The notes: generated by a model not told the origin, from the sequence alone. Counted from the first letter of the stretch, positions 1 through 7,710 are shown. The stretch: DNA of 22,229 nt from Actinomycetes bacterium (GCA_021787255.1 JAJYMD010000178.1:1-22229), one strand, 5' to 3'. Program-made: numbers and translations.

Positions 1-372
1 GGCCGCGGTGCCGTCGCCTCCGGCGAAGAGGAGGAGGTCGGCACCCGCGCCCGCCGCGGCGGCCGCGGCCGCGGCCGTGTCGGCGGCCGAGGTTGGGTTG
101 CCGACGCCGACGTCGAGCAGTCGCACCCGCAGACCGCTCGACGCTGCGACGACGGCGCCCATCGACGCGGGTGCCGCGAGGACGGTGACGTCGTCGGCGC
201 CCCGGCTGGAGGCAAGGCGTCGCAGCGCCCGCGCCGAGCGCAACGGTGCAACCGGCGAGCCGCCGCGGCGGCGGGCCTCGACGGCGCGGGCGGCGGTGTC
301 GGTGCCGTGCAGCCCGACGCGCCCTCCCATCCCGGCGACGGGGTTGACGAGGAAGCCGACGAGCCGTCCCAT
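1..372 (-). CDS. ATP-NAD kinase-like protein (AcoX/COG3199 type), C-terminus beyond window
   Basis: The reading frame is open from an ATG at 372 to the left window edge, so only the first 124 residues are visible. The protein begins MGRLVGFLVNPVAGMGGRVG, the usual opening of the COG3199/AcoX branch of NAD-kinase-like proteins. A GGDGT motif, the nucleotide-binding signature of the NAD-kinase/diacylglycerol-kinase fold, lies near residues 117-121 right at the edge. A run of alanine codons (about residues 99-106) makes the DNA at 50-85 look like a GCC/GCG repeat. It starts 16 bases after the aminotransferase stop and is probably co-transcribed with it. Family members are often called acetoin catabolism AcoX, but their substrate is not established. 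A role in nucleotide or cofactor phosphorylation is inference. Confidence 0.8.
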   Translation of the reverse strand, partial: MGRLVGFLVNPVAGMGGRVGLHGTDTAARAVEARRRGGSPVAPLRSARALRRLASSRGADDVTVLAAPASMGAVVAASSGLRVRLLDVGVGNPTSAADTAAAAAAAAGAGADLLLFAGGDGTAA

Positions 373-388
373 TGCAGCGGTGCCTTGC

Positions 389-1759
389 TCAGCCTCGAGG
401 CAGGGTGGCGAGGGTCTCATCGAGGGCGCGGCGGACCCCGTCCACCATCTGGTCGATCTCGCTCTCGCTGACGACGAACGGGGGCGAGAAGGCGAGGGTG
501 TCGGCTTCGGGCAGCGCCCGGGTGATGACGCCATGCCCGATGCTGGCTCGCGCGACACGCCCCCCCACCTTCAGGGCCGGGTCGAAGCGCTCGAGCGGGT
601 CGCGCGACGCGACGAGCTCGACCGCCGCGATGAGGCCCTCGCCTCGCACCTCACCCACGTGGGCGTGGCCCTCGAAGCGCTCGCGCAGGCTCTCGAGCAT
701 GTAGGCGCCGCGCTTGGCCGCCTGCTCGACGAGGCCGTCACGCTCGACGATGTCCAAGTTCGCCAGGGCCGCCGCAGCCGCGAGCGGGTGCGCGGAGTAC
801 GTGTAGCCGTGGCCGAAGGCGCCGAACCGATCGCTCCCTTGGGCGAGCACGTCGAAGACGCGGGCCGACACGTAGCTCGCCGAGAGTGGCACGTAAGCCG
901 AGGTGATGCCCTTGGCCGTGGTCATGATGTCAGGCTCGATCCCGAAGCGCTCCGTGCCGAACCACCGACCCAGGCGGCCGAAGCCGCAGACCACCTCGTC
1001 GGCGATGAGGAGCACGTCGTAGCGGCGGAGGACCTCTTCGACCGCCTGGAAGTAGCCGGCCGGAGGGATGATCACCCCGCCGGCCGCCTGGACCGGCTCG
1101 GCGATGAAGGCGGCGACCGTCTCGGGGCCCTCGGCCACGATGAGCTCCTCGAGCTCTCTGGCAAGGTCCGCGGTGAACTCTTCGTCGGTCATCCCGGGCT
1201 CGGCTTCCCACAGACGCTGGGGGGCGCGGACGTGGCGAATCATCGGGAGCGGTGCGTCGAAGCCGGCGTGCACGTTGTCGAGCCCGGTGAGACCCGCCGT
1301 GAGGGCAGTCACGCCGTGGTAGCCGCGTCGGCGCGAGATCAGCTTCTTCTTCTCGGGCCGGCCCAGCACGTTGTTGTAGTACCAGACGAGCTTGATCTCG
1401 GTGTCGTTCGCGTCCGACCCGCTGTTCCCGAAGAACACCTTTGACATCGGCACCGGCGCGGTGGTGACGAGACGCTCGGCGAGGTGCGTCGAGACGTCGT
1501 TCCCCATCGAGGAGAAGGAGTGGTAGTAGGACAGGCGCTTGGACTGTGCGGCGATCGCGTTGGCGATCTCGGTGTTGCCGTACCCGACGTTCACGCACCA
1601 CAGGCCCGCCATCGCGTCGAGGTAGCTGTTGCCCTTCGAGTCGAAGAGGCTGCACCCGCTCCCCTCGACGATCATGAGGGCACCTCCCTGGAGGTGGTCC
1701 CGGATGGAGGTGAACGGGTGGAAGACGTACCGGCGGTCCAGGTCCTCGAGGGATTGCAA
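389..1759 (-). CDS. class III PLP-dependent aminotransferase (omega-amino acid/amine:pyruvate type)
   Basis: A 456-residue cytosolic aminotransferase of normal family length. Visible class III features are the YLDAMAGLWCVNVGYG segment (46-61), GNSGSDAND (111-119), the RRGYHG segment (144-149), the cofactor-binding Asp254 in LLIADEVVCGFGRLG, the Schiff-base Lys283 in TTAKGITSAYVPL, and GYTYSAHP (318-325). The start is TTG at 1759 because a strong ribosome binding site, GAGGAAGGAA (1774-1765), lies five bases upstream. The frame stays open to 2227, but that part is antisense to the aldehyde dehydrogenase and not family-like. Relatives transfer amino groups from polyamines, beta-alanine, taurine or similar terminal amines to pyruvate, giving an aldehyde. 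A divergent aldehyde dehydrogenase 76 bases away fits that role. The exact amine donor cannot be told. Confidence 0.93.
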   Translation of the reverse strand: MQSLEDLDRRYVFHPFTSIRDHLQGGALMIVEGSGCSLFDSKGNSYLDAMAGLWCVNVGYGNTEIANAIAAQSKRLSYYHSFSSMGNDVSTHLAERLVTTAPVPMSKVFFGNSGSDANDTEIKLVWYYNNVLGRPEKKKLISRRRGYHGVTALTAGLTGLDNVHAGFDAPLPMIRHVRAPQRLWEAEPGMTDEEFTADLARELEELIVAEGPETVAAFIAEPVQAAGGVIIPPAGYFQAVEEVLRRYDVLLIADEVVCGFGRLGRWFGTERFGIEPDIMTTAKGITSAYVPLSASYVSARVFDVLAQGSDRFGAFGHGYTYSAHPLAAAAALANLDIVERDGLVEQAAKRGAYMLESLRERFEGHAHVGEVRGEGLIAAVELVASRDPLERFDPALKVGGRVARASIGHGVITRALPEADTLAFSPPFVVSESEIDQMVDGVRRALDETLATLPRG

Positions 1760-1835
1760 TGCGGTTCCTTCCTCGCGCACGATAAGCGAACAAGCGTCCG
1801 ACCTACGAACGATGCACGATAGTATCGAGGCTTCG
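1760..1835. promoter_or_regulatory. divergent promoter region between aminotransferase and aldehyde dehydrogenase
   Basis: This 76-base gap must hold both divergent promoters. It contains the 8-base direct repeat GCACGATA at 1777-1784 and 1814-1821. The second copy runs into a perfect palindrome, CGATA-G-TATCG, at 1817-1827. Weak -10-like boxes are TAGTAT (1820-1825, plus) and TATCGT (1784-1779, minus); I see no convincing -35 box. The repeats look like binding sites for one regulator controlling both genes, which is inference. Confidence 0.4.
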
Positions 1836-3365
1836 ATGACGCCACCCACTCCATCCACCTTGCTCGACTCGGCGGCGCGGGTCGCCGCCGCCAGGCTCGA
1901 GCAGCTCCGAAGGGCTGGGCTGCTCCGCGAGGACCTCTTCGTGGACGGCCGCTGGAGGCCGGCCTCGACCGGCCGGCGCCTCGAGGTGCGCGACCCGGCG
2001 ACCGGCGAGCTGGTCGGCTCGGTGGCCACAGCGTCCGCCACCGACGTCCACGACGCGGTCGCGGCCGCCGCCGGCGCGCTTGGCGCCTGGAGGGCGCTGC
2101 CCGCCGGGGCTCGCGGCGAGGTGCTCTCGCGCTGGCAGGAGCTGCTCCTCTCCCGGACCGGGGACCTCGCCGCCCTGCTCACGATCGAGCAGGGCAAGCC
2201 GATCGGCGAGTCCGTCGGCGAGCTCACCTACAGCGCGGCCTTCCTGCGCTACTTCGCCGAAGAGGCGCGCCGGAGCTACGGGGAAGTGATCCCGCACAAC
2301 CGGCCCGGGCGCCGCCTCTTCGCGCTACGCCAGCCCATCGGCGTCGTCGCCGCCATCACGCCGTGGAACTTCCCCGCGCTCATGATCGTCCGGAAGGTCG
2401 CACCTGCCATCGCGGCGGGCTGCACGGTGGTCCTCAAGCCGCCGAGCGAGGCGCCCCTCTCGGCGCTCGCGCTGGCAGAGCTCGCCTCGCAGGCCGGCAT
2501 GCCGCGAGGGGTGCTGAACGTGGTGCACGGAGACCCGGTGGTCGTGGGCGCGGCCCTCACCGAGTCGCCGGACGTGCGCATGCTCACGTTCACCGGTTCG
2601 ACCGAGGTCGGCAAGCTCCTGATGGCCCAGTGCGCACCAACCGTGAAGCGTGTGGCGCTCGAGCTCGGCGGCAACGCGCCCTTCGTCGTGTTCGACGACG
2701 CCGACCTCGACGCCGCGGTCGCCGGAGCCATCGAGTCCAAGTTCCGCAACGCAGGCCAGACCTGCGTGTGCGCCAACCGCGTGCTCGTCCAAGCGGGGGT
2801 CCACGATGAATTCGTCGAGCGCTTCGCCCGAGGCGTCGCCGACCTGGTCGTTGGGCACGGCATCGACCCCGCTGTGCACGTAGGCCCGCTCATCGACGAG
2901 CAGGCGCTCGTCAAGGTGGAGCGACACCTCGACGACGCCGTCTCCATGGGTGCCGAGGTGCGCTGGGGCGGGCATCCCCACAAGCTCGGAGGGACCTTCT
3001 TCGAGCCCACCGTCGTAGTCGGCGCCGAGGCCGGGATGACCATCGCGCGCGAGGAGACGTTCGGCCCGGTGGCGCCCGTGTTCCGCTTCGAGACCGAGGA
3101 GGAGGCGCTCGCCCTCGCCAACGCCACCGAGTCCGGGCTCGCCGCCTACTTCTACACCCGCGGCCTGGGCCGCGCCCTGCGCTTCGGCGAGGCGCTGGAC
3201 TTCGGTGTGGTCGGGGTCAACACGGGCTCCATCTCATACGAGGGCGCCCCGTTCGGCGGCATGAAGCAGTCCGGCCTGGGGCGAGAGGGGTCGCACCACG
3301 GTCTCGAGGAGTTCTTGGAGGTGAAGTACCTCTGTGTGGACGGGGTGACAGCTCCGGGTCACTGA
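1836..3365 (+). CDS. NAD(P)-dependent aldehyde dehydrogenase, succinate-semialdehyde dehydrogenase-like
   Basis: A 509-residue aldehyde dehydrogenase that oxidises an aldehyde to an acid in the cytosol. All key elements are present: oxyanion Asn178 in TPWNFP, Lys201 in VLKPPSE for cofactor binding, the GSTEVG turn (254-259), general-base Glu276 in LELGGN, catalytic Cys310 in NAGQTC, and the C-terminal GGMKQSGLGREG signature (474-485). The overall pattern is closest to the GabD (succinate-semialdehyde) group, but substrate choice cannot be proven from motifs. The ATG at 1836 is preferred because GAGG (1827-1830) lies five bases upstream. An in-frame ATG at 1812 would add eight residues. It is divergent from the aminotransferase, so it probably removes the aldehyde that enzyme makes, for example in polyamine/GABA-type catabolism. 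Confidence 0.93.
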   Translation: MTPPTPSTLLDSAARVAAARLEQLRRAGLLREDLFVDGRWRPASTGRRLEVRDPATGELVGSVATASATDVHDAVAAAAGALGAWRALPAGARGEVLSRWQELLLSRTGDLAALLTIEQGKPIGESVGELTYSAAFLRYFAEEARRSYGEVIPHNRPGRRLFALRQPIGVVAAITPWNFPALMIVRKVAPAIAAGCTVVLKPPSEAPLSALALAELASQAGMPRGVLNVVHGDPVVVGAALTESPDVRMLTFTGSTEVGKLLMAQCAPTVKRVALELGGNAPFVVFDDADLDAAVAGAIESKFRNAGQTCVCANRVLVQAGVHDEFVERFARGVADLVVGHGIDPAVHVGPLIDEQALVKVERHLDDAVSMGAEVRWGGHPHKLGGTFFEPTVVVGAEAGMTIAREETFGPVAPVFRFETEEEALALANATESGLAAYFYTRGLGRALRFGEALDFGVVGVNTGSISYEGAPFGGMKQSGLGREGSHHGLEEFLEVKYLCVDGVTAPGH

Positions 3366-3428
3366 GAAGGACGCGGCGCGCAGCTGCATCGGGCGAGGCG
3401 AGGGCGCGTCGAGGAAGAGGAGGGAGAG

Positions 3429-3923
3429 ATGACCGAGCGAGAGTCAGCCGACACCGTGGTGCGGGAGCTGAGCGACAAGCAAGCGATCGCAGAGGTTCTC
3501 TACTCGTACTGCGCCTTCCTCGACAAGATGGACCTCGACGCGCTGGCGGCGCTTTTCACCGAGGACTGCATCGTCGACTACGGCCCCGAGCCGCGACTGC
3601 ACAGCAGCGGCGCCGCGGGGCTACGCCAGGACCTCGCCCGGATGTGGCGCTGGGCGCGAACCTCTCACCACCTCTCGAACGTCCTGGTCACTCTGGACCC
3701 CGACGGGTTCGGGGCCCGCGCCCTCAGCTACGTCGTCGCCTGGCACGAGCGACCCGACGGCTCGACGGCGACGATGATGGGCCAGTACGAGGACCGGCTC
3801 GTGCGAGGCGCTGACGGCCGCTGGCAGATCTCCTCGCGTCGCCAGCTCCTCACCGGCAACGACGCCGGGTTCGACGTGAACATCAACCGCTTCGAGCGGC
3901 TCCCGCGGCCGCCGGGTGCCTGA
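3429..3923 (+). CDS. SnoaL-like (NTF2 fold) small protein
   Basis: A 164-residue protein of the SnoaL_4/NTF2-like type. The N-terminal helix pattern (about 17-45, ending LDALAALFTEDCIVDYG) and TSHHLSN (78-84) are typical of this family. Members are small cone-shaped proteins that act as isomerases, hydratases, dehydratases or ring-hydroxylating partners, and function does not follow from sequence alone. A strong purine-rich ribosome binding site (GAGGAGGGAGAG) ends directly before the ATG. It lies 63 bases after the aldehyde dehydrogenase in the same direction and may share its transcript. Its last 41 bases are overlapped on the other strand by the convergent aldolase gene. Confidence 0.85.
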   Translation: MTERESADTVVRELSDKQAIAEVLYSYCAFLDKMDLDALAALFTEDCIVDYGPEPRLHSSGAAGLRQDLARMWRWARTSHHLSNVLVTLDPDGFGARALSYVVAWHERPDGSTATMMGQYEDRLVRGADGRWQISSRRQLLTGNDAGFDVNINRFERLPRPPGA

Positions 3924-4899
3924 CGCCGGTGGTGACGGCCGGCGCTCCTGCCGTTTCGGCTGCCGTTTGGGTGTCCAGCTCGTCGACGACCTCGTCGAGA
4001 CGTCGCATGAGGGCAGTGAGGGTCGCCACCCGGCGCTCTCCCTCCTCGCCGAGCGCGCCGAAGGAGGTGATGGGTGGGCGCACGTCGCCGACCGGATGGC
4101 CGGCGACGGCGGCGAGCCGCTTCGAGTAGCACTGGTGGCCGTAGGTCGGGTGCCCCTCGGCGATCGTGTGGTCCATCGCGTCGAGCAGGCGCTGGATGCG
4201 CCGCGCGTCGTCGACCCTGCCTTGCTCCAGCAGCGTCCACATCCGCGCCGAGGCCCTCGGCACGTAGTTGCCGTACGGGTTCACGTAGCCGATGGCGCCG
4301 AGGAGGTACGAGTCCACTGCGCGCTCACCCGCGTAGACGTTCATGATCCCGTCGGTCGCCTCGATGACGTCGCGCACCCGGGCGAGGTCCCGGCTCGACT
4401 CCTTGATGTAGCGGATCTGCTCGAACGCGCGCGTGAGACGGGCGACGAGCGACGCCGACATGTCCACGTTGGAGGTGACCGGGTTGTTGTAAAGCATGAT
4501 CGGCACGCTCACCGCCTCGCAGATCGCCCGGTAGTAGCCGAAGATCTCGTCGTCGGTGGGCGTGTAGTAGTAGGGCGGGAGGACCATGAGGCCGTCGGCG
4601 CCGAGCTCCTCCGCTTGGCGGCTGAAGGCGACCGCCCGAGGCGTGAAGGCGTTCATGGTGCCGACCAGCACGGGGACCCGCCCGGCGATCTCGTCCACCG
4701 TGGTCTCGACGACCTGGGAGCGCTCGGTGTCGCTCACGGCGAGGAACTCCCCGGTGGTCCCGAGGACGATTACCCCCGGCACCCCAACCTCGAGCTGCCA
4801 CGCGAGGAAGCCTCGGAGCGCGTCGGTGTCGACGCGCGAGCCGTCCTCGCTGAACGGCGTGACGCAGACCGTGTAACTTCCGTGGAATTGAGGTGCCAT
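3883..4899 (-). CDS. DapA/N-acetylneuraminate lyase superfamily aldolase (catabolic type)
   Basis: A 338-residue class I aldolase of the dihydrodipicolinate synthase superfamily. It has GTTGE (47-51), the proton-relay Tyr137 in MLYNNP and the Schiff-base Lys166 in RYIKESS. The arginine that follows YN(V)P in true dihydrodipicolinate synthases is absent (YNNPVTS), so lysine biosynthesis is unlikely. A retro-aldol or dehydratase reaction on a keto acid fits better. The ATG at 4899 is chosen because AGAGAGGA (4912-4905) lies five bases upstream. ATGs at 4905 and 4920 are alternatives. About 30 alanine-rich residues at the C-terminus lie beyond the usual fold, partly in the stretch antisense to the SnoaL-like gene. 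The divergent neighbour is an FAD oxidoreductase. Confidence 0.9.
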   Translation of the reverse strand: MAPQFHGSYTVCVTPFSEDGSRVDTDALRGFLAWQLEVGVPGVIVLGTTGEFLAVSDTERSQVVETTVDEIAGRVPVLVGTMNAFTPRAVAFSRQAEELGADGLMVLPPYYYTPTDDEIFGYYRAICEAVSVPIMLYNNPVTSNVDMSASLVARLTRAFEQIRYIKESSRDLARVRDVIEATDGIMNVYAGERAVDSYLLGAIGYVNPYGNYVPRASARMWTLLEQGRVDDARRIQRLLDAMDHTIAEGHPTYGHQCYSKRLAAVAGHPVGDVRPPITSFGALGEEGERRVATLTALMRRLDEVVDELDTQTAAETAGAPAVTTGVRHPAAAGAARSG

Positions 4900-4930
4900 G
4901 GCCATCCTCTCTGCGAACATCTAGTCGCAC

Positions 4931-4936
4931 AGTGTA
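4931..4936 (-). promoter_or_regulatory. possible -10 box for the aldolase gene
   Basis: TACACT on the minus strand matches TATAAT at four positions. It would start transcription near 4924, giving a leader of about 25 bases to the ATG at 4899, or an almost leaderless message for the ATG at 4920. No clear -35 box is seen. Confidence 0.3.
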
Positions 4937-5012
4937 CGCCGCGCCGCTCTTCCCGATCCCGCTCAGCGCCCGCGCCGTCGCCCCCGCCTCCTGCGCGTAG
5001 CCGCGAGACCAT

Positions 5013-6287
5013 ATGCACGGATCCCGCATCCGGTCGGTCGCTCCGGTGCGGCTTGCCGGCGAAGCTGCAGCAGTGAACAGCGCGACGGCTGGCGATCCCG
5101 AGTGCGCTGCCCGCCGCTGCGACGTGGCGGTCGTCGGCGGTGGCATCACCGGGTGCGCCACGGCGTACCACCTCGCGCGTTCGGGCGCGTCGGTCGTCCT
5201 GGCGGATCGTGCTGACGTGGGGACCGAGGCGTCGGGACGCAACGCGGGCAGCCTGCACGGCCAGATCCAGCGCGAACCCTTCGAGCGACTGGGGACCCAC
5301 TGGGCCCGCGACTTCCTCCCCGCCCTCCGGTTCCTCCTCGACGCGCTCCAGTTGTGGGCCGGTCTCGGGGAGCTGCTGGGTACCGACCTCGAGGTCCGTA
5401 CCGAGGGCGGCCTGCTCCTTGCTGACGACTCCGCCCAGATGCGTCACATCGAGGACAAGGTGCGCATCGAGCGCGAGGCAGGGCTCGACGCGCAGGTGCT
5501 CGCGCGCGCCGACGTCGTGGCGCTCGCCCCCTACGTCGCCGACCGTGTGGTCGGGGCGGGGTTCAGCCCGGTCGAGGGCAAGGCCAACCCCATGCTCGCG
5601 GTGCCCGCTTTCGCTCGTGCCGCCGCGCGTGCAGGTGCCGAGATCCGCGCTCGGTGCCCCCTTGTCGACCTGGACGTGCACGGCGCGGCGGCCCGGCTGA
5701 CGTTCGCAGTGCGGAGGGCCGGGCGCACCGAGACGCAGGTACTCGAGGCGGACCGGGTGGTCCTCGCGACGGGCGACGCCCTTGCGGGTCACGTGGCGTC
5801 GGTGGCGCCCGGCGTCTTCCTCCCCGTCTCGACTGAGCCCGTCCAGGTCGCGGCGACCGAGCCGCTGCAGCCCTTCGTCCGTCACCTCCTCTACTACGCG
5901 GGCCAGCGCCTCACGCTCAAGCAGGCGAGCGCCGGGACCGTCCTCATCGGTGGGGGATGGCCCGCGCGCCTCGAGCCGGGGACGGGGTACCCGCTCGTTA
6001 GCCTCGACTCCCTGCGCGCCAATCTCGCCGTGGCCCTCGGCGTCGTCCCGCGCCTCGCCTCCGCCCTGGTGCTGCGGTCGTGGGCAGGGATCGGCAACGG
6101 CACGCCCGACCATCGTCCCGTGCTCGGCACCCTCCGCAGCGCGCCCCGGGTCGTCGTCGGTCTGTTCCCGCACATGGGGTTCACCGCGGGCCCGCTCATG
6201 GGCCGCGTGCTCGCCGACCTTGCGGCCGGGCGCACGCCGGAGCTGGATCTCGCGCCTTTCCGACCCGAACGCTTCGCTGCTGACTAA
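5013..6287 (+). CDS. FAD-dependent oxidoreductase, DAO (amino acid/amine oxidase) family
   Basis: A 424-residue flavoprotein. The FAD-binding Rossmann motif VAVVGGGITGCATAYHLA spans 38-55 and is followed by ASGRNAGSLHG (73-83), the form seen in DAO-family oxidases such as glycine, sarcosine, D-amino acid and gamma-glutamylputrescine oxidases. The C-terminal segments WAGIGNGTPDHRPVLG and FPHMGFTAGP close the FAD site. These enzymes oxidise a C-N bond to an imine that hydrolyses to an aldehyde or keto acid. The start is uncertain: the ATG at 5013 has no clear ribosome binding site, and a GTG at 5073 would put the Rossmann motif nearer the N-terminus (404 residues). It is divergent from the aldolase. 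Amine substrate is inference from family and from the nearby aminotransferase. Confidence 0.88.
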   Translation: MHGSRIRSVAPVRLAGEAAAVNSATAGDPECAARRCDVAVVGGGITGCATAYHLARSGASVVLADRADVGTEASGRNAGSLHGQIQREPFERLGTHWARDFLPALRFLLDALQLWAGLGELLGTDLEVRTEGGLLLADDSAQMRHIEDKVRIEREAGLDAQVLARADVVALAPYVADRVVGAGFSPVEGKANPMLAVPAFARAAARAGAEIRARCPLVDLDVHGAAARLTFAVRRAGRTETQVLEADRVVLATGDALAGHVASVAPGVFLPVSTEPVQVAATEPLQPFVRHLLYYAGQRLTLKQASAGTVLIGGGWPARLEPGTGYPLVSLDSLRANLAVALGVVPRLASALVLRSWAGIGNGTPDHRPVLGTLRSAPRVVVGLFPHMGFTAGPLMGRVLADLAAGRTPELDLAPFRPERFAAD

Positions 6288-6316
6288 AGGATCGGTGCGG
6301 TGCTCACACGTCGCCT

Positions 6317-6347
6317 GGGGGCTCCCCGCCCGACGGGGTGCAAACTT
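6317..6347 (+). promoter_or_regulatory. leader element with two competing hairpins before LLM gene
   Basis: GGGG (6317-6320) can pair with CCCC (6324-6327), or CCCCG (6324-6328) can pair with CGGGG (6334-6338); the two are mutually exclusive. The hairpin is followed by TGCAAACTT (6339-6347). A closely similar string (GCTCCCCG, GACGG, TGCAA, CTT) occurs at 16275-16294 before the binding protein gene. It may be a regulator site or a leader structure; the role is unknown. Confidence 0.3.
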
Positions 6348-6385
6348 GGGATCGGGGACGTGACAGGCGCGCGAGGAGGAGAGCG

Positions 6386-7279
6386 ATGAGGATCGGGGCG
6401 AAGGTGCCGAACAGCGGCTCGCTGCCCGCCGAGCGCGGCATCGCGGCGATGGCCGCGGAGCTCGAGCGTGCAGGCTTCGAGTCGTTGTGGGTGAGCGACC
6501 ACGTGGTCATGACCGAGCGGGTCGACTCCCGGTACCCCTTTGCCGCCGACGGCAAGGTGACGTGGGCCCCGGACACCCCGTATTTCGATGCCATGATCGC
6601 CCTTGCCTCCATTGCGACGGCCACCGAGCGAGCCGTCATCGGCACGGCAGTGCTCGTCCTCCCCCAGCGCCACCCCGTCGTGCTCGCCAAGCAAGCGGCC
6701 TCCGTCGACGTCATGAGCGGCGGCCGGCTGGCGCTCGGCCTGGGAGCGGGATGGCTCGCCGAGGAGTTCGAGGCCCTGAACGTGCCCTTCGCCTCGCGCG
6801 CGGGTCGCTTCGTGGAGTGGGTGGAGCTCTTGCGAGCCTGCTGGACCGGTGCGCCCGACGCTTACGAGGGTGCGCACTACAGCCTGCCTGCTGGCGTGCT
6901 CAGCGTCCCCATCCCTGCGCACCCTGTCCAGCTCCTGGTGGGCGGTCACTCCGAGGCGGCTCGCCGGCGTGCCGGGGCGATCGGCGACGGCTGGCTGGCG
7001 CACCAGTCTGCGACCGCGCTCGACGTCGACGAGCTGCGCACGGGGATCGCAGTGAGCCGCGAGGCCGCGCTGGAGGCGGGCCGGGACCCCGACGCACTGT
7101 GGACCACGCTGCGCATCATCGACTCGGCAACTCGCGCCGATGTCGTCGCGGATGCCCTGCCCCCCCTCGCAGAGGCCGGTGTCGACGAGGTGGTGGTGGA
7201 CATCGACTGGGCGACCAGCGGCGACGCGGTCGATGCGTTCGGCGCGCTCGACGCGGCGCGGGCGAGCCTGGGGAGATGA
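6386..7279 (+). CDS. LLM class oxidoreductase, probable F420-dependent (TIGR03619-like)
   Basis: A 297-residue TIM-barrel protein of the luciferase-like superfamily. Seen in it are the start MRIGAKVPNSG, ESLWVSDHVV (about 33-42), the SGGRLALGLGAGW turn typical of F420-binding relatives, and LVGGHSEAA with AIGDGW towards the C-terminus. Family members use F420 (reduction or oxidation) or FMN (monooxygenation), and the cofactor cannot be decided here with certainty. The start at 6386 has the ribosome binding site GGAGGAGAG just upstream; in-frame codons back to 6338 are not family-like. The stop overlaps the cupin start (ATGA), so the two are translationally coupled. Confidence 0.9.
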   Translation: MRIGAKVPNSGSLPAERGIAAMAAELERAGFESLWVSDHVVMTERVDSRYPFAADGKVTWAPDTPYFDAMIALASIATATERAVIGTAVLVLPQRHPVVLAKQAASVDVMSGGRLALGLGAGWLAEEFEALNVPFASRAGRFVEWVELLRACWTGAPDAYEGAHYSLPAGVLSVPIPAHPVQLLVGGHSEAARRRAGAIGDGWLAHQSATALDVDELRTGIAVSREAALEAGRDPDALWTTLRIIDSATRADVVADALPPLAEAGVDEVVVDIDWATSGDAVDAFGALDAARASLGR

Positions 7280-7674
7280 GCTGGGCAGAGCAGGTTCCGC
7301 TGCCTCCCGGGGCGCAGCACGCGCGCTTCGCTGTCGGCGAGCGGCTGGAGGAACTGGAGAACGCCGCCAGGGTGCAGCCGATCGTCCGGTTCTCCGAGGG
7401 GTGCTCTTCGACGAGCGTCACCTGGGTGTCGATCGACGGGCGGCACCGGCGCCTCTCCTCGAGCCGCTCTGCGCGGTGCTACTACGTGCTGTCGGGCGAG
7501 CTCGCCTTCGTGCTCGGTTCCAGCCCGCCTGTCCATGTGCAGGCGGGAGATGCGCTCGTCGTGCCTCGAGGGTGTGCGTATGGCTTCGAGGGAAGCGCGA
7601 CGTACCTCGTGATGAACACGCCGGCGTTCGAGCCGGGCGACGACGACTACGCGGAGGCGCCTTCGCGCCCATGA
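7276..7674 (+). CDS. small cupin-domain protein with degenerate metal site
   Basis: A 132-residue single-domain cupin. The two cupin motifs are visible as RHRRL...CYYVLSGELAFVLG (56-81) and GDALVVPRGCAYGFEG (91-106). Of the usual metal ligands, the second motif has Tyr102 where His is expected, and the first keeps no HxH pair, so metal binding is doubtful. A ligand-binding or structural role is then more likely than dioxygenase activity, which is inference. It begins in an ATGA overlap with the LLM gene, and GGGGAG precedes the start. Stoichiometric partnership with that LLM protein is plausible. Confidence 0.82.
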   Translation: MSWAEQVPLPPGAQHARFAVGERLEELENAARVQPIVRFSEGCSSTSVTWVSIDGRHRRLSSSRSARCYYVLSGELAFVLGSSPPVHVQAGDALVVPRGCAYGFEGSATYLVMNTPAFEPGDDDYAEAPSRP

Positions 7675-7710
7675 GCGAGCTCGGGACGGACGGTATGCAC
7701 CCGGCCGAGC

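Noticed and set aside
50..90. GCC/GCG tandem repeat
   Set aside because: Explained by a polyalanine stretch in the NAD-kinase-like protein; not a separate repeat element.
8..1444. A 478-codon plus-strand open frame
   Set aside because: Antisense to the confident aminotransferase and NAD-kinase-like genes; composition typical of antisense shadows.
3883..4899. Lysine biosynthesis dihydrodipicolinate synthase
   Set aside because: The substrate-binding arginine after YNxP is missing and the gene lies in a catabolic setting with no other lysine genes.
3916..5076. A 386-codon plus-strand open frame
   Set aside because: Antisense to the aldolase, which has clear catalytic motifs; no motif in this frame.
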